Shown: piece by piece, positions 48,367 to 60,003 of the stretch
Layout of the letters: each line of letters opens with the position of its first letter
How positions within the stretch are numbered: the first letter of the stretch is position 1
Source of the DNA: Desulfuromusa sp.
GTDB taxonomy: Bacteria > Desulfobacterota > Desulfuromonadia > Desulfuromonadales > Geopsychrobacteraceae
NCBI GenBank assembly: GCA_016744675.1
Contig: JADGDX010000004.1
Coordinates: forward strand, 1 to 64,000
DNA length: 64,000 bases
Direction: 5' to 3'
Made by a program: the position numbers and the translations under genes
The notes under the pieces: generated by a model
Told to the model about the DNA's origin: nothing
Database searches by the model: none
Seen by the model: only the letters and a program-made list of their open reading frames with translations

Positions 48367-50107
48367 TTCTCACACAATCCGGTGTTCTGATATCAACAAT
48401 CTGAAGCTGAACCGACTCTTTGTCCCGCCATTGATTGATTCCGGGACGAAACAACAAATCGATCTCACCATTTAATTGGTCAAAGCGATCAGCCATACCA
48501 AAAGCAATACATCCAATTCGGCAGCCACCCTGTTCTACGTCAAACTTGAGGTGTTTATCACCAAGAATTCGTGGTGAATAGGCGCGACAGCCACAACTGA
48601 TAAATGCAGGCTGTGGATTTCCTGCGCCAAAAGGATTCAAAGTGTCCATCTCTTTGAGCAACTGAAGTGACAATAAAGAAAGCTCAATTTCACCATCATG
48701 AAATAAAACTGGTAACAAATTCTCTGGTGAAAGTTGATCACGAGCAGCAAGTTCAAAGTCACGGATAAAATCATCCAAGTTCTCTTCAACTATAGATAAC
48801 CCTGCAGCCATCGCATGCCCACCATAGCCGCCGAGAGAATCAGAGCTTTCTTTAATCCCTTGATAAAGGTTAAAATTACTGATTGAACGTGCTGACCCCT
48901 TCCCTAAGCCGTCGTCCAAAGCAATCATAACCGTTGGACGATGATAGCGTTCAACTAATCGGCTCGCAACAATCCCTATCACTCCAGAATGCCAATTTTC
49001 ACTTGCAAGAACAATACTGTAGCGCTCCGGTCGATTCTGTTCTTCAACCATAGCAACAGCTTCTGTCAAAGTCTGCTGTTCAATCTTCTGCCTCTCACGG
49101 TTAAACCCATCCATAAGTTCTGCCAAAGAGTCAACTTCCTGCTGCTCTTTACTTAGAAGTAACTTCACCCCTAAACTTGCATCCTCTAACCGTCCTGCGG
49201 CATTTAGTCGCGGAGCGAGACGAAAACCAACCACCCCACTACTCATCTGCTTCACTTCAGCGACACGTTTTAACGCAGCAACGCCTAAGCGTGAACCTGA
49301 CTCAAGTAATTGCAATCCACTCCGCACAAGAATCCTATTAACACCACCCAATGGGACAATATCTGCGATCGTTCCTAACGCAACCAGATCAAGTCCATGG
49401 CGAAGATCTGGTTCTTCTCTTGATTCAAAATAATTATTATCTCGTAGTCTCCTACGGAGACCAATCAAAAGAAAGAAAGCGACTCCAACACCAGACAAAG
49501 CCTTCCACGGAAAACGATTTGAAGGTAAATGTGGATTGACCAAGGCTATGCATACAGGAAGGTTATCAGGTGGCTGATGATGATCAGTGATTATTAAATC
49601 AAGCCCCAACTCAGCGGCAAGCTCAGCTTCACTTTCAGCAGACACACCGCAATCCACAGAAACAATCAATGAACTTCCATCACTTTTTGCCTGCTGAATC
49701 GCATCGGCAGAAAGACCATAGCCATCCTTTAAACGTAGTGGAATATGATAATCGACAATTCCACCTAAAGCTCGAAGGCTTTCGACAAGAAGAGCACAAC
49801 CAGTGATACCATCGACATCATAGTCACCATGAACAGAAATTCGCTCGCCCTTCATCAAGGCTGTCTCAAGTCGTCCACAAGCAATTGCCATGTCAGGTAA
49901 CAAGTCGGGATCTGGCAACGCAGACAATTTTGCTTGAAGAAAGTCTAGACCATCCTCTGGCGTAGAAACGCCACGAAACATCAGGATCTGAGCAGTCAAA
50001 GGATGGACACCCAAGGTTTCTGCCAACGATGAAATCTGTGCTGAATCTGCTGAGTCTCCTCGAAAAGTCCAATTACGTTTAGCTACAGGATCCACAGGAA
50101 ACCTCAC
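48359..50107 (-). CDS. recJ: Single-stranded-DNA-specific exonuclease
   Basis: HGDYDVDGITGCALL, VDCGVSAESE, IITDHHQPPDNLP, GYGGHAMAAGLSI. Confidence 0.97.
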   Translation of the reverse strand: MRFPVDPVAKRNWTFRGDSADSAQISSLAETLGVHPLTAQILMFRGVSTPEDGLDFLQAKLSALPDPDLLPDMAIACGRLETALMKGERISVHGDYDVDGITGCALLVESLRALGGIVDYHIPLRLKDGYGLSADAIQQAKSDGSSLIVSVDCGVSAESEAELAAELGLDLIITDHHQPPDNLPVCIALVNPHLPSNRFPWKALSGVGVAFFLLIGLRRRLRDNNYFESREEPDLRHGLDLVALGTIADIVPLGGVNRILVRSGLQLLESGSRLGVAALKRVAEVKQMSSGVVGFRLAPRLNAAGRLEDASLGVKLLLSKEQQEVDSLAELMDGFNRERQKIEQQTLTEAVAMVEEQNRPERYSIVLASENWHSGVIGIVASRLVERYHRPTVMIALDDGLGKGSARSISNFNLYQGIKESSDSLGGYGGHAMAAGLSIVEENLDDFIRDFELAARDQLSPENLLPVLFHDGEIELSLLSLQLLKEMDTLNPFGAGNPQPAFISCGCRAYSPRILGDKHLKFDVEQGGCRIGCIAFGMADRFDQLNGEIDLLFRPGINQWRDKESVQLQIVDIRTPDCVRND

Positions 50108-50134
50108 TGGTTTTAATAGGGAAGTGATGAATTA

Positions 50135-50165
50135 AAAAAGGCCGAAGCATTTTGCCCGGCCTTTG
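50135..50165 (-). terminator. Terminator-like hairpin between the TPR protein gene and recJ
   Basis: AAAGGCCG...CGGCCTTT with flanking A-tract on plus strand. Confidence 0.75.
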
Positions 50166-50176
50166 ATTTGATATTA

Positions 50177-50761
50177 TTACGGTTGCTTGGGAATTTCAGG
50201 ATGATTCTTGAGAGATTCCAACTCCATACGAACTTGTTCAGCACCTGGACTCCCAGGGTTAATCACAATAAAACGTCCCCAGGCATCTATCGTCTTAGCA
50301 AAATCCTGGAGGTCATATCGGTAAACAATCCCTAAATTATAAAGACTCTGTTGGTGATTTTTATCAATATCATTGGCCTTAATAAAATTCTTAATCGCTT
50401 TATCAAACCAACCTACACGACGGTACATTACACCCTGATCAGTTAGAGTATCAGGATCATCTCCGTTAAGTTCAAGAGCTTTTGCATAAGCCTCGATTGC
50501 CTTCATCGGCTGATCTGAATCAAAAAAGTTATGCCCTAATTCAATCCAAGCCTTACGATTACCTGGTTCTCTGGTAACAATCCCTTCAAGAATCGTCGTC
50601 TGCTGTTTTTGATTAACCACAGGAGCCGAAGCAGAGACCGGTGCTGGCGCAGTTGAGGGAGCAGAGGATGCAGCATCTTTTTTTGAATTAGAAACAATCA
50701 CTCCAATCAAGATACCTGCAGCCAAGGCAATAACAACAAACAGAATCGTCTCTTTTTTCAT
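50177..50761 (-). CDS. Membrane-anchored TPR protein
   Basis: N-terminal TM; TPRs (GHNFFDSDQPMKAIEAYAKALELNGDDPDTLTDQGVMYRRVGWFDKAI). Confidence 0.88.
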   Translation of the reverse strand: MKKETILFVVIALAAGILIGVIVSNSKKDAASSAPSTAPAPVSASAPVVNQKQQTTILEGIVTREPGNRKAWIELGHNFFDSDQPMKAIEAYAKALELNGDDPDTLTDQGVMYRRVGWFDKAIKNFIKANDIDKNHQQSLYNLGIVYRYDLQDFAKTIDAWGRFIVINPGSPGAEQVRMELESLKNHPEIPKQP

Positions 50762-50816
50762 TCAACAAAAACCTTTTGCGCCCGATAATTCCTTCTATGT
50801 GAAGAAAGAAGGACCG

Positions 50817-51764
50817 TTAAGCAGACTTTTTATCCAACTTTTGCTGCCAGAATATCAATACTGGACTTGCAACGAAAATTGAAGAGTAAGTACCAACCAG
50901 CACACCAACTAACATGGCAAATGCAAAGTTGTGAATAACACCACCACCGAGAACAAAGAGCGCAAGGACAACCAGCAAGGTTGTTCCGGACGTCAGTAGT
51001 GTTCGTGATAGGGTTTCATTAATGCTGCGATTAACAACAAATGGAAAACTCTCTTTATTATGCTTGCCAGAATTCTCGCGGATCCGATCATAGACAATAA
51101 TCGTATCATTCAGTGAATAACCAATAATGGCGAGGAAAGCAGCTATTATTGGTAAATCAATCTCTTTACCAAAAAGACTAAATGCACCCAATGTGATCAT
51201 AACATCGTGAAAAAGGGCTACGATCGCGCCAATGGCAAAGCGGAATTCAAAACGCCAAGAGATGTAGACGAGAAGCCCCAACATAGCATAAAAAAGAGCT
51301 TTCAATCCCTTATTGCGTAGATCCTTCCCCACCTGAGGGCCAACCATTTCAACACGTCGAATTTCAACGTGACCTTTTTCATAGGTTTGTTCAAGGGCAT
51401 TCTGAATTTGAACAGAAAGGCCTTTTAATTCTCCAGAAGCTTGCTCAACACGAATCAAAAATTCGTTTTGATTATCACCAAAGCTCTGAACAACGGGACT
51501 CCCAAGCTCAAGGCCAGCCAATGATTCTTTAATAGTGGCCGCATCAGTTGTCTTTTCAAATTTCACCTGAACCAAGGTTCCACCAGCAAAATCGATTCCA
51601 TAATTGGGCCCGCCATTAAGCAATAGTGAAGCAAAACCAACGAGGATTAGTGCTAAAGAAACAATCAACGCAATTTGTCGTTTACCAACAAAATCTATAT
51701 TAATATCCGGCTTGATCAGCTGCATGCCGTAAGCCTCCTTATATACTGAGCCGCTTAACTTCAC
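50817..51764 (-). CDS. secF: Protein translocase subunit SecF (true start probably MQLIKPDINIDF)
   Basis: NYGIDFAGGTLVQVKF; AIIGYSLNDTIIVYDRIREN. Confidence 0.97.
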   Translation of the reverse strand: MKLSGSVYKEAYGMQLIKPDINIDFVGKRQIALIVSLALILVGFASLLLNGGPNYGIDFAGGTLVQVKFEKTTDAATIKESLAGLELGSPVVQSFGDNQNEFLIRVEQASGELKGLSVQIQNALEQTYEKGHVEIRRVEMVGPQVGKDLRNKGLKALFYAMLGLLVYISWRFEFRFAIGAIVALFHDVMITLGAFSLFGKEIDLPIIAAFLAIIGYSLNDTIIVYDRIRENSGKHNKESFPFVVNRSINETLSRTLLTSGTTLLVVLALFVLGGGVIHNFAFAMLVGVLVGTYSSIFVASPVLIFWQQKLDKKSA

Positions 51765-53337
51765 GGCCCTTCAAGAAAAGATCAAAAATAACCCGCGAAA
51801 CAAATATTGCGGTAAACAAAGAAGCGATGATGCCAATAGACAAAGTAACCGCAAAACCTCGAACCGGTCCTGTTCCAAATTGGAATAAAACCAATGCAGC
51901 CAACAATGTCGTCATGTTTGCATCAATGATCGTCATGAATGCCTTGCTGTATCCAGATTCTAAAGCCAGCTTAGCTGCTCTTCCAAGTCGGACCTCTTCG
52001 CGGATCCTCTCAAAGATAAGAACATTGGCATCCACTGCCATGCCTATCGTCAAAACAACACCCGCAAGACCGGGAAGGGTCAGGGTGGCCCCAAACAGAG
52101 AAAGCATTGCTGAGATAAAAAGGATATTAAGTGTCAAAGCAACAACGGCGACAATACCTGAGAGCTGGTAATAAACCACCATTGCAAGGACAACTAAGAG
52201 TGCCCCCACCCAGATTGACTTAATTCCCTTGGCAATTGAATCGTGTCCGAGTGATGGTCCAACAGTCCGATTTTCCATGATTCTAACCGGAGCAGGTAGA
52301 GAACCAGCGCGCAGAATGATAGCGAGATCAGTTGCTTCCTGGGATGTAAACGACCCAGAAATCTGGGCACTTCCGCCTGCAATCCGTTCGCGAATCACCG
52401 GAGCCGAATAAATCGTATCATCCAGAACAATCGCCATTCGCTTACCCACATTCGAAGCGGTAATCTGATCAAAACGCTTTGCTCCAACCGCATTGAATTC
52501 AATGGACACATAAGGTTCATTGAAGCGGGTATCGATCCTCACATTGGCATCAGACAGAAGGTCTCCAGTTAAAACTGTCTTATCAACGACAACCAGAGGA
52601 GTTTCAGTTTCAGCACCAGTCGCCTTGTTGACATTCCGCTCATAAAGCAACTGCGTTCCAGGAGTCAATTTCCCAGCAACAGCATCCTGAGGATTAGCTG
52701 TTTCGTCAACCATCTTAAATTCAAGTCGTGCCGTTTTTCCAAGAAGAGCAATGGCGCGGTCTGGATCTTCAACACCAGGAAGTTGAATCAGGATACGGTT
52801 TCCACTCTGTCGCTGCAGCGTAGGTTCGCTGACACCAAACTGATCAATTCGATTGCGCATGGTTTCAAGCGCTTGCCGAACAGCATAGTCCTTGATATTT
52901 TCGATTTCAGAATCACTTAACCGAAAATGTTTTTCGATATAACCACCGGCACCTGTAAAGGTTTCAGCTTCTAGAGAGGGATAGCCATCGGACATCAGCG
53001 TATCAACCTTTGCCCCCTCTTCATCATCATAGACAAGGACGACCAGCCGATCACCCTGACGCCGCTCTAATCGCTTGAAAATAATATCTTTCTCGCGTAG
53101 TTCAGTTTCAGTTTGATCGATAATCGTATCAATTCGACTTTCAACTGCCTTATCAACATCAACACCAAGCACAAGGTGCATTCCACCTTGCAAATCTAGT
53201 CCGAGTTGAATCGGGCTGAAAGAATCATTCCACCACTGCGGCAAGCTATCCCGCATCAGTGTTGGAGCAATGGCAAAAAATGACAAAAGCAGGCAAAGTA
53301 AAACCACCACACTTCTGAATTTAAGACTATTTGACAT
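51739..53337 (-). CDS. secD: Protein translocase subunit SecD
   Basis: LGLDLQGGMHLVLGVD; GMAVDANVLIFERIREE. Confidence 0.97.
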   Translation of the reverse strand: MSNSLKFRSVVVLLCLLLSFFAIAPTLMRDSLPQWWNDSFSPIQLGLDLQGGMHLVLGVDVDKAVESRIDTIIDQTETELREKDIIFKRLERRQGDRLVVLVYDDEEGAKVDTLMSDGYPSLEAETFTGAGGYIEKHFRLSDSEIENIKDYAVRQALETMRNRIDQFGVSEPTLQRQSGNRILIQLPGVEDPDRAIALLGKTARLEFKMVDETANPQDAVAGKLTPGTQLLYERNVNKATGAETETPLVVVDKTVLTGDLLSDANVRIDTRFNEPYVSIEFNAVGAKRFDQITASNVGKRMAIVLDDTIYSAPVIRERIAGGSAQISGSFTSQEATDLAIILRAGSLPAPVRIMENRTVGPSLGHDSIAKGIKSIWVGALLVVLAMVVYYQLSGIVAVVALTLNILFISAMLSLFGATLTLPGLAGVVLTIGMAVDANVLIFERIREEVRLGRAAKLALESGYSKAFMTIIDANMTTLLAALVLFQFGTGPVRGFAVTLSIGIIASLFTAIFVSRVIFDLFLKGREVKRLSI

Positions 53338-53382
53338 TTGCGTTGTATCTCCCTTTAAGCATTTATGGGCAACAAAGACGGG

Positions 53383-53691
53383 CTATTGTTTAACTTCAGT
53401 GATTGAAGTCCTATTTATTTTCATTTTGACCCCAGTTGCGATCTCAAGAACAACGGTCGTGTCTTCGACCGAAACGATCTTAGCATGAATACCACCAGCA
53501 GAAACGACATTATCTCCAGCCTTAAGTGCTGCCACTAATTCCTTTTGCTGCTTGGCCCGTTTTTGCTGAGGACGGATGAGTAAAAAATAGAAAATGGCAA
53601 ACATTGCCACCAACATAATAATACCCTGATACTGACCGGCCTGTCCTTGAGAGGCTGCGCCCCCTGCCATTGCATAAGCTTCTGATACCAT
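53383..53691 (-). CDS. yajC: Preprotein translocase subunit YajC
   Basis: FAIFYFLLIRPQQKRAKQQKELVAALKAGDNVVSAGGIHAKI. Confidence 0.96.
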   Translation of the reverse strand: MVSEAYAMAGGAASQGQAGQYQGIIMLVAMFAIFYFLLIRPQQKRAKQQKELVAALKAGDNVVSAGGIHAKIVSVEDTTVVLEIATGVKMKINRTSITEVKQ

Positions 53692-53746
53692 ATGAATTTC
53701 CTCCTTAAAAGTGTTTCAGTGAATACTTTGTTAAATACAAAATATC

Positions 53747-54904
<1,158 letters not shown>

Positions 54905-54919
54905 TCATGGGATGCACAA

Positions 54920-55957
54920 TCATGTAATCAACATACAATCGCCATAACTGAAAAAGCGAAATTTTTCCTCTATTGCCTGACGATAAGCAGAAAGAACAAG
55001 GTCACGCCCTGCAAACGCCGAAACCAACATCAGCAGAGTCGATTTGGGCAGATGAAAATTAGTAATGAGAGCATCTACTATTTTAAACTGATATCCAGGA
55101 TATATAAAGATTTCGCTATCACCAGCACCGCAAGCCAGAGAGTTATCATCAGTTGCAGCCGTTTCAAGTGCTCGGGCACTTGTCGTACCGAGAGCAAAGA
55201 TACGTCGACCTTCTTTACGAGCAGTATTAACCGCTGCTGCTGTTGTCTCAGAGATGGAAAAGAGCTCTGAATGCATTTTATGTTGTAGGATATCGTCAAC
55301 CCTCACAGGAAGAAACGTTCCAAGGCCAACATGCAAAGTCAAAGTGACTATTTCAACTCCGGCATCTACCAAATCTTGCAAAATCTTTTGGGTAAAGTGT
55401 AATCCCGCTGTCGGAGCAGCAACAGCACCTTTTTCACGCGCAAACACAGTCTGATAACGAGAGAAATCTTCTCGACTGTCTTCGCGCTTTATATAGGGTG
55501 GCAATGGAAGGTGACCAACCTCTTCAACTTTTTCCATAAAATCACCAGAACAAGAGAAACGAACCCGTCGATACGGGGCGTCCATCTCTTCTAAAATCTC
55601 AGCAGAGAAGTCCGGTGTGAAATTAATGATGGTTCCAATTCGTAATGGCTTGGAACTTTTGGTCAAACACAGCCATTCTTCACTATCTGCATTACTTGTT
55701 TTTTGCCGAACCAGAAAAACTTCAACTTTTCCCCCGGTTATCTTATGGCCAAGAAGTCGGGCCGGAATAACTTGGGTGTCGTTAATAACCAGAACATCTC
55801 CTGAGCGGAAATATTCCTTAATATCAGCAAAACATTTCGACTCCAGAGCCTTAGACTGTCGATCCAAACATAACAAACGTGAAGCATCACGTCTCTTGGC
55901 TGGAACCTGTGCAATGAGCTCATCTGGGAGCGAAAAATCAAAATCCTTAAGATCCAT
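54920..55957 (-). CDS. queA: S-adenosylmethionine:tRNA ribosyltransferase-isomerase; start MDLKDFDFSLP
   Basis: LPDELIAQVPAKRRDASRLL, GAVAAPTAGLHFT, TSARALE, TNFHLPKSTLLMLVSAFAG. Confidence 0.97.
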   Translation of the reverse strand: MDLKDFDFSLPDELIAQVPAKRRDASRLLCLDRQSKALESKCFADIKEYFRSGDVLVINDTQVIPARLLGHKITGGKVEVFLVRQKTSNADSEEWLCLTKSSKPLRIGTIINFTPDFSAEILEEMDAPYRRVRFSCSGDFMEKVEEVGHLPLPPYIKREDSREDFSRYQTVFAREKGAVAAPTAGLHFTQKILQDLVDAGVEIVTLTLHVGLGTFLPVRVDDILQHKMHSELFSISETTAAAVNTARKEGRRIFALGTTSARALETAATDDNSLACGAGDSEIFIYPGYQFKIVDALITNFHLPKSTLLMLVSAFAGRDLVLSAYRQAIEEKFRFFSYGDCMLIT

Positions 55958-56212
55958 CAAAACATGTCCAAAGCGTGTTAAATAGCGACTTAGAAGATCA
56001 TAGAAAGACATCAAAAGTCAATGGCTTTCCGTCGAGACGAAAGAGCCTGTTATTCGAGGTTTTACGGCATTTATTCGTTAAATAGAGTGGTGCCTAAAAC
56101 AACAGATTTCATGTTAAAGTATCTTTGTAACCAACAGCACCCAATGCACATTACAACTGTGATTTCTAGATGGGGTCAGAAGATCCATTCAAGTTCTGAA
56201 GGTAGGAGCAAA

Positions 56213-56434
56213 GTGAATAAAAAAGAGACGCGACTTATTTCGGAAGACATGACGATTCTGGATATCGTGAGTGATTACCCAGAAACTGAATCCGTTTTCA
56301 AATCCTATGACCAAAAGATTGGCGAATGCATCTGTTGCCGGAAGTTGTTTGACACTCTTCGAGAAACAGCTGATTGCTATGCTCTCGATCTAACGGCCTT
56401 ACTAAATGAATTAAATTCATCATGTATCCACTAA
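56213..56434 (+). CDS. DUF1858 / hybrid-cluster-associated disulfide-domain-like small protein
   Basis: GTG start after AGGAG; LISEDMTILDIVSDYPETESVFKSYDQKIGECICCRKLFDTLRETADCYALDLTALLNELN. Confidence 0.75.
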   Translation: MNKKETRLISEDMTILDIVSDYPETESVFKSYDQKIGECICCRKLFDTLRETADCYALDLTALLNELNSSCIH

Positions 56435-56440
56435 AAGGGC

Positions 56441-57793
56441 TTATTGCTTGCCCTCATAGAGAATATTCCAATCGCCCTGTTCTTTAACCATATATAAGCG
56501 CTTATGCAGGTTGCCACTGAGGTTATTTGAACGATAATGCTGAACAAAATTAGCCACAACCATCGGCAGGCCGTCTTCATTGACCGGATACGTTAAAACT
56601 GAAATGTCGGAGAGATCGATTTTCTGAAAGGTCTTCCCAGAAAAAACTCTTTTCTTATATTCCCCCCAACTTTTTTTATCGTAAGATTTCGACCAAAAAT
56701 CGGGTGAATACATATCAAGATAACTAACGATATCAGCCTTTTCCCAAGTCTGCCTCCAAGTCTCTAACGCAGATTGGATTTCAATGTTCTGGTCAAGCCA
56801 ATCTCGACTTGATATCCATTGAACAGACTCACTGATGACAACTGGTGTACGTCCCACTTCAACATACTGACTGATAAGTGTGAATTCATCATTTGTCAAA
56901 ACAACACAGCCCTCACTGTCGAGTGGAGGACGACTGTAAAGTGACTTATCTGTTCCATGCAGCCAAATTCCGCTGCCAGTCTTTTTCAAGCGACGATCAT
57001 ATTCATTTGGATAATTTACCGGAAATGCGCCACTTCCATAAAGTGGTGGTAACTTTTCATCTGGCAAGAAACTGGTCACAAAATAGACACCATTAGGGGT
57101 CTTTAAATCACCTTCACTCAGTTTGTCACCAATTCTCCGACCTAAGACAATATAAAAATCCTCAATAAGTTGAGGTGGCAACCCGGGTCCAGAATTACGA
57201 TAAACATACAGACGATTTTTACTCTTATCGACAATCAGAGCATACTCAGTGTTGTTGCTTAGAGCGAGCAATGCGCGGGGCACCTCGACATTATCGACCA
57301 GCGAAAGGTAACCCTGCAAGCGTGCCCTTGCCTCACTCTGTAACCGTTCAATACTGTGATGATGCAAAGGAGCCGCTTTTGCAAGCAAAGCATTCGACCC
57401 GAGCGAATCAACTTGGTTAAATCGAGCAAGCAACAAATCCCCGAGAACCAGATGTGCTAATTGAAATTTAGGGGCACGCGACGTTAATTCCTGCAACTCT
57501 GAAATAGCATCAACCAACCCACCGACCTGAAACAGAAGCAATCCTTTTAGCAAGCTTGCCTCAAAGTCGTCAGAATTACGCTGCAAACGGCCATTGAGAC
57601 GTCCCAACAAAACTTGGGAACGTTCATCTATCATCACCCGTGACTTTATCGTGTCATTGCTAACAACAGAAAGATCGGGCTGCGCGATGCTTGTCTCAGT
57701 TGATAGTTGTGGCCATAATGCTCCAACTTTTGCCCCGGTCAGGCCAAATAAAACAAGAAAAGTAACTGATATTGAAATTCTTTTATATTTCAA
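56441..57793 (-). CDS. L,D-transpeptidase (YkuD) with C-terminal NTF2-like domain
   Basis: YALIVDKSKNRLYVYRN, IWLHGTDKS...DSEGCVVLTN; TTG start overlapping upstream stop (TTGA). Confidence 0.88.
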   Translation of the reverse strand: MKYKRISISVTFLVLFGLTGAKVGALWPQLSTETSIAQPDLSVVSNDTIKSRVMIDERSQVLLGRLNGRLQRNSDDFEASLLKGLLLFQVGGLVDAISELQELTSRAPKFQLAHLVLGDLLLARFNQVDSLGSNALLAKAAPLHHHSIERLQSEARARLQGYLSLVDNVEVPRALLALSNNTEYALIVDKSKNRLYVYRNSGPGLPPQLIEDFYIVLGRRIGDKLSEGDLKTPNGVYFVTSFLPDEKLPPLYGSGAFPVNYPNEYDRRLKKTGSGIWLHGTDKSLYSRPPLDSEGCVVLTNDEFTLISQYVEVGRTPVVISESVQWISSRDWLDQNIEIQSALETWRQTWEKADIVSYLDMYSPDFWSKSYDKKSWGEYKKRVFSGKTFQKIDLSDISVLTYPVNEDGLPMVVANFVQHYRSNNLSGNLHKRLYMVKEQGDWNILYEGKQ

Positions 57794-59925
57794 CGGATGA
57801 CCCCTAAAGACCGTTCACGTAGAATGGTCCAGCCTTGGTCAGTTAACATCAAATCAAAAACCTTACGCGTCCTATCAGAAAGAAGTTCACTTTTATAGCC
57901 CTGAATAGCATCAACTCGCCAACGACCATCCCCCAGATTAGTTAAAATAAGACCATCAAGAGCTACCTCAATCCTTTCAGGTGCGGTTATGCGAGAGTAT
58001 CGCTGAGACTCCCACACAGATCGTGTTCGCCCGCCAGGAGGAAGAAACTGATCATCATAAAACCTTAAGTATGTTTCTACATCCTGAGTGGACCATGCCT
58101 GGGCCCAGCGCTTCAAGAACTGTTCAGCAGTTTCTTGCGCTGCAACCTCTGCAGGGACAGAAACATTTTCTATCGCTGGTGGTTCGACATCTGCGGTTTC
58201 TACTACCTGCTCATCCTCTTTTATAGGAATAACAACTTTACTAACCAAAACCGGTGTAGCAACATTCTCTTTAACAACAGTATCATCTGCACTCGACAAT
58301 TTTTCAGTTGATACAACTTTAGTCAATTGTGGCTGTCGCTCTGTATCGACTGCAGGATCTTGATCTTCCGCGGTTTTAGCAACACGCTCTTGACCGACCA
58401 AGTCAATACCAGCACTTTCCTTCAGACTGAGAATTCCAAGACTTGAAAAAACTGGTAAAGAGAGATGAGCTTTCGCTTTATCCAACTGCAAAGCGCGACC
58501 ATAAGACCCTCTAGCCATTTCGGCATAGATCAATCCAAGGTTTTGGTATACAGCGGCATAGCTTTCATTTGTTGCCAAAGCTTGCTCAAGAAAATCACGA
58601 GCTTGGTCGTAATTCCCTTGGGCGGCATAAAATGCAGCCAGATTATTATAAGCTCGGGGATCTTCTTGGTGATCGGCTACAATCGACTTAAATACCGCCT
58701 CAGCACCATTCAAATCACCATCAATCCACAGTTCAACTCCACGATCAAGATCGGCATTCAAATCTTTCACAACCATCCCACTTACAGGTTCATCTGCAGT
58801 ATGACTTGATAAGGAGTCCATGTTCATTAGAAAATAAAACCCTGACCCAATCAAAATACCAAGCAACAAAACCATGATAAATCGCCAGAATACAGGCTTT
58901 TTCTCTTGAACTGGCATATCGGGTATGATTTCATCATCCAAATTCTGAGGTTCATCTCCAAGAGGAAAATCTTCCGTTTCTGTATCGAGAAAATCCCCCC
59001 CATGCTCTTTTAACCGAGCTTCAATTCGTGCTGCAAGCTCAGAGCTACCAATCGCATCATCTAAGAGAGAAACTGACTCATCATCCTTAAAACTTTCAAC
59101 GAGTTCTGTACCTTCTGATTCAGGCAACCGAATCTGATCAATCCCATGCTGAGAGGCAAGAAGAGAGAGCTGGTCTTTTATGTCATTTATCGAACTACGT
59201 TCTTCGATAACAGTTCTGACCATTGACTCTAGTAAAGGCTGAAATTCTTTCAATTCACGCGGAAGATCAGGGAAATCACCTTGCAGGTGTTGTTTCGCAA
59301 CAGCAAATGGATCCACTCCTGAAAAAGGAGGTTGACCTGTGAGCAAATGATAAAAAAGACAGCCCAAACTATAGACATCAGCGGCAACACTTGCTGTTTC
59401 ACCACGAACCTGTTCTGGACTCGTATAAAAAGGATCAACCCCTGATTGGTAATCTAGACTGAAGAGTTGACCCAGAGAGAAATCAGCCAAATACGGTACA
59501 GAATTCTCAACATAAATTGTCTCAGGAGAAAGATTCCCATGACACATCTCAGCACTATGAGGACCACTCAAAGAATCATTAATCTTCTCCATAAACTCGA
59601 TAACTTGGCGAGCAGTCATTCTAGCATTGATCGTTTGAGAAAGGGATTCTCCTGGAGGAGAGGGATAAAGGCATGCAGGTTGCCCCTCTATTTCTCCCAC
59701 CCTGAGCGGCACACCGACAGAGGAAAAGTTAAGAGCTATGAGCCTGTCAGTATGATCATGAAACAATTTCTTTTGCTTATCATTAAATTGAGTTTCAGGA
59801 CGAAGAAGAAATAGTTTCCCTTGAAGTGAGTCAGGGCAATCAACAAGGTAACACTGAAAAACAGCGTTCTCAATTAATAGAGAGTTGACCTCACAATCGA
59901 ATACCAACTGACCATTTTCCAGCAT
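57790..59925 (-). CDS. Predicted pseudokinase (Hanks-type fold)-TM-TPR-NTF2-like protein
   Basis: Kinase landmarks YTSPEQVRGETASVAADVYSLGCLFYHLLTGQPPF but HGN for HRD and DFS for DFG; TM near residue 350; TPRs; C-terminal NTF2-like segment. Confidence 0.8.
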   Translation of the reverse strand: MLENGQLVFDCEVNSLLIENAVFQCYLVDCPDSLQGKLFLLRPETQFNDKQKKLFHDHTDRLIALNFSSVGVPLRVGEIEGQPACLYPSPPGESLSQTINARMTARQVIEFMEKINDSLSGPHSAEMCHGNLSPETIYVENSVPYLADFSLGQLFSLDYQSGVDPFYTSPEQVRGETASVAADVYSLGCLFYHLLTGQPPFSGVDPFAVAKQHLQGDFPDLPRELKEFQPLLESMVRTVIEERSSINDIKDQLSLLASQHGIDQIRLPESEGTELVESFKDDESVSLLDDAIGSSELAARIEARLKEHGGDFLDTETEDFPLGDEPQNLDDEIIPDMPVQEKKPVFWRFIMVLLLGILIGSGFYFLMNMDSLSSHTADEPVSGMVVKDLNADLDRGVELWIDGDLNGAEAVFKSIVADHQEDPRAYNNLAAFYAAQGNYDQARDFLEQALATNESYAAVYQNLGLIYAEMARGSYGRALQLDKAKAHLSLPVFSSLGILSLKESAGIDLVGQERVAKTAEDQDPAVDTERQPQLTKVVSTEKLSSADDTVVKENVATPVLVSKVVIPIKEDEQVVETADVEPPAIENVSVPAEVAAQETAEQFLKRWAQAWSTQDVETYLRFYDDQFLPPGGRTRSVWESQRYSRITAPERIEVALDGLILTNLGDGRWRVDAIQGYKSELLSDRTRKVFDLMLTDQGWTILRERSLGVIR

Positions 59926-60003
59926 ACACGACCTCGATAGAACACTTAGAAGATAAATTAATTATTAACAATAATAATACGGCCATTAAAAGGCAAGTAC
60001 TTC

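Noticed and set aside
53270-53488. 72-aa plus-strand ORF over the secD/yajC junction
   Set aside because: Antisense to two well-supported genes; no initiation signal seen.
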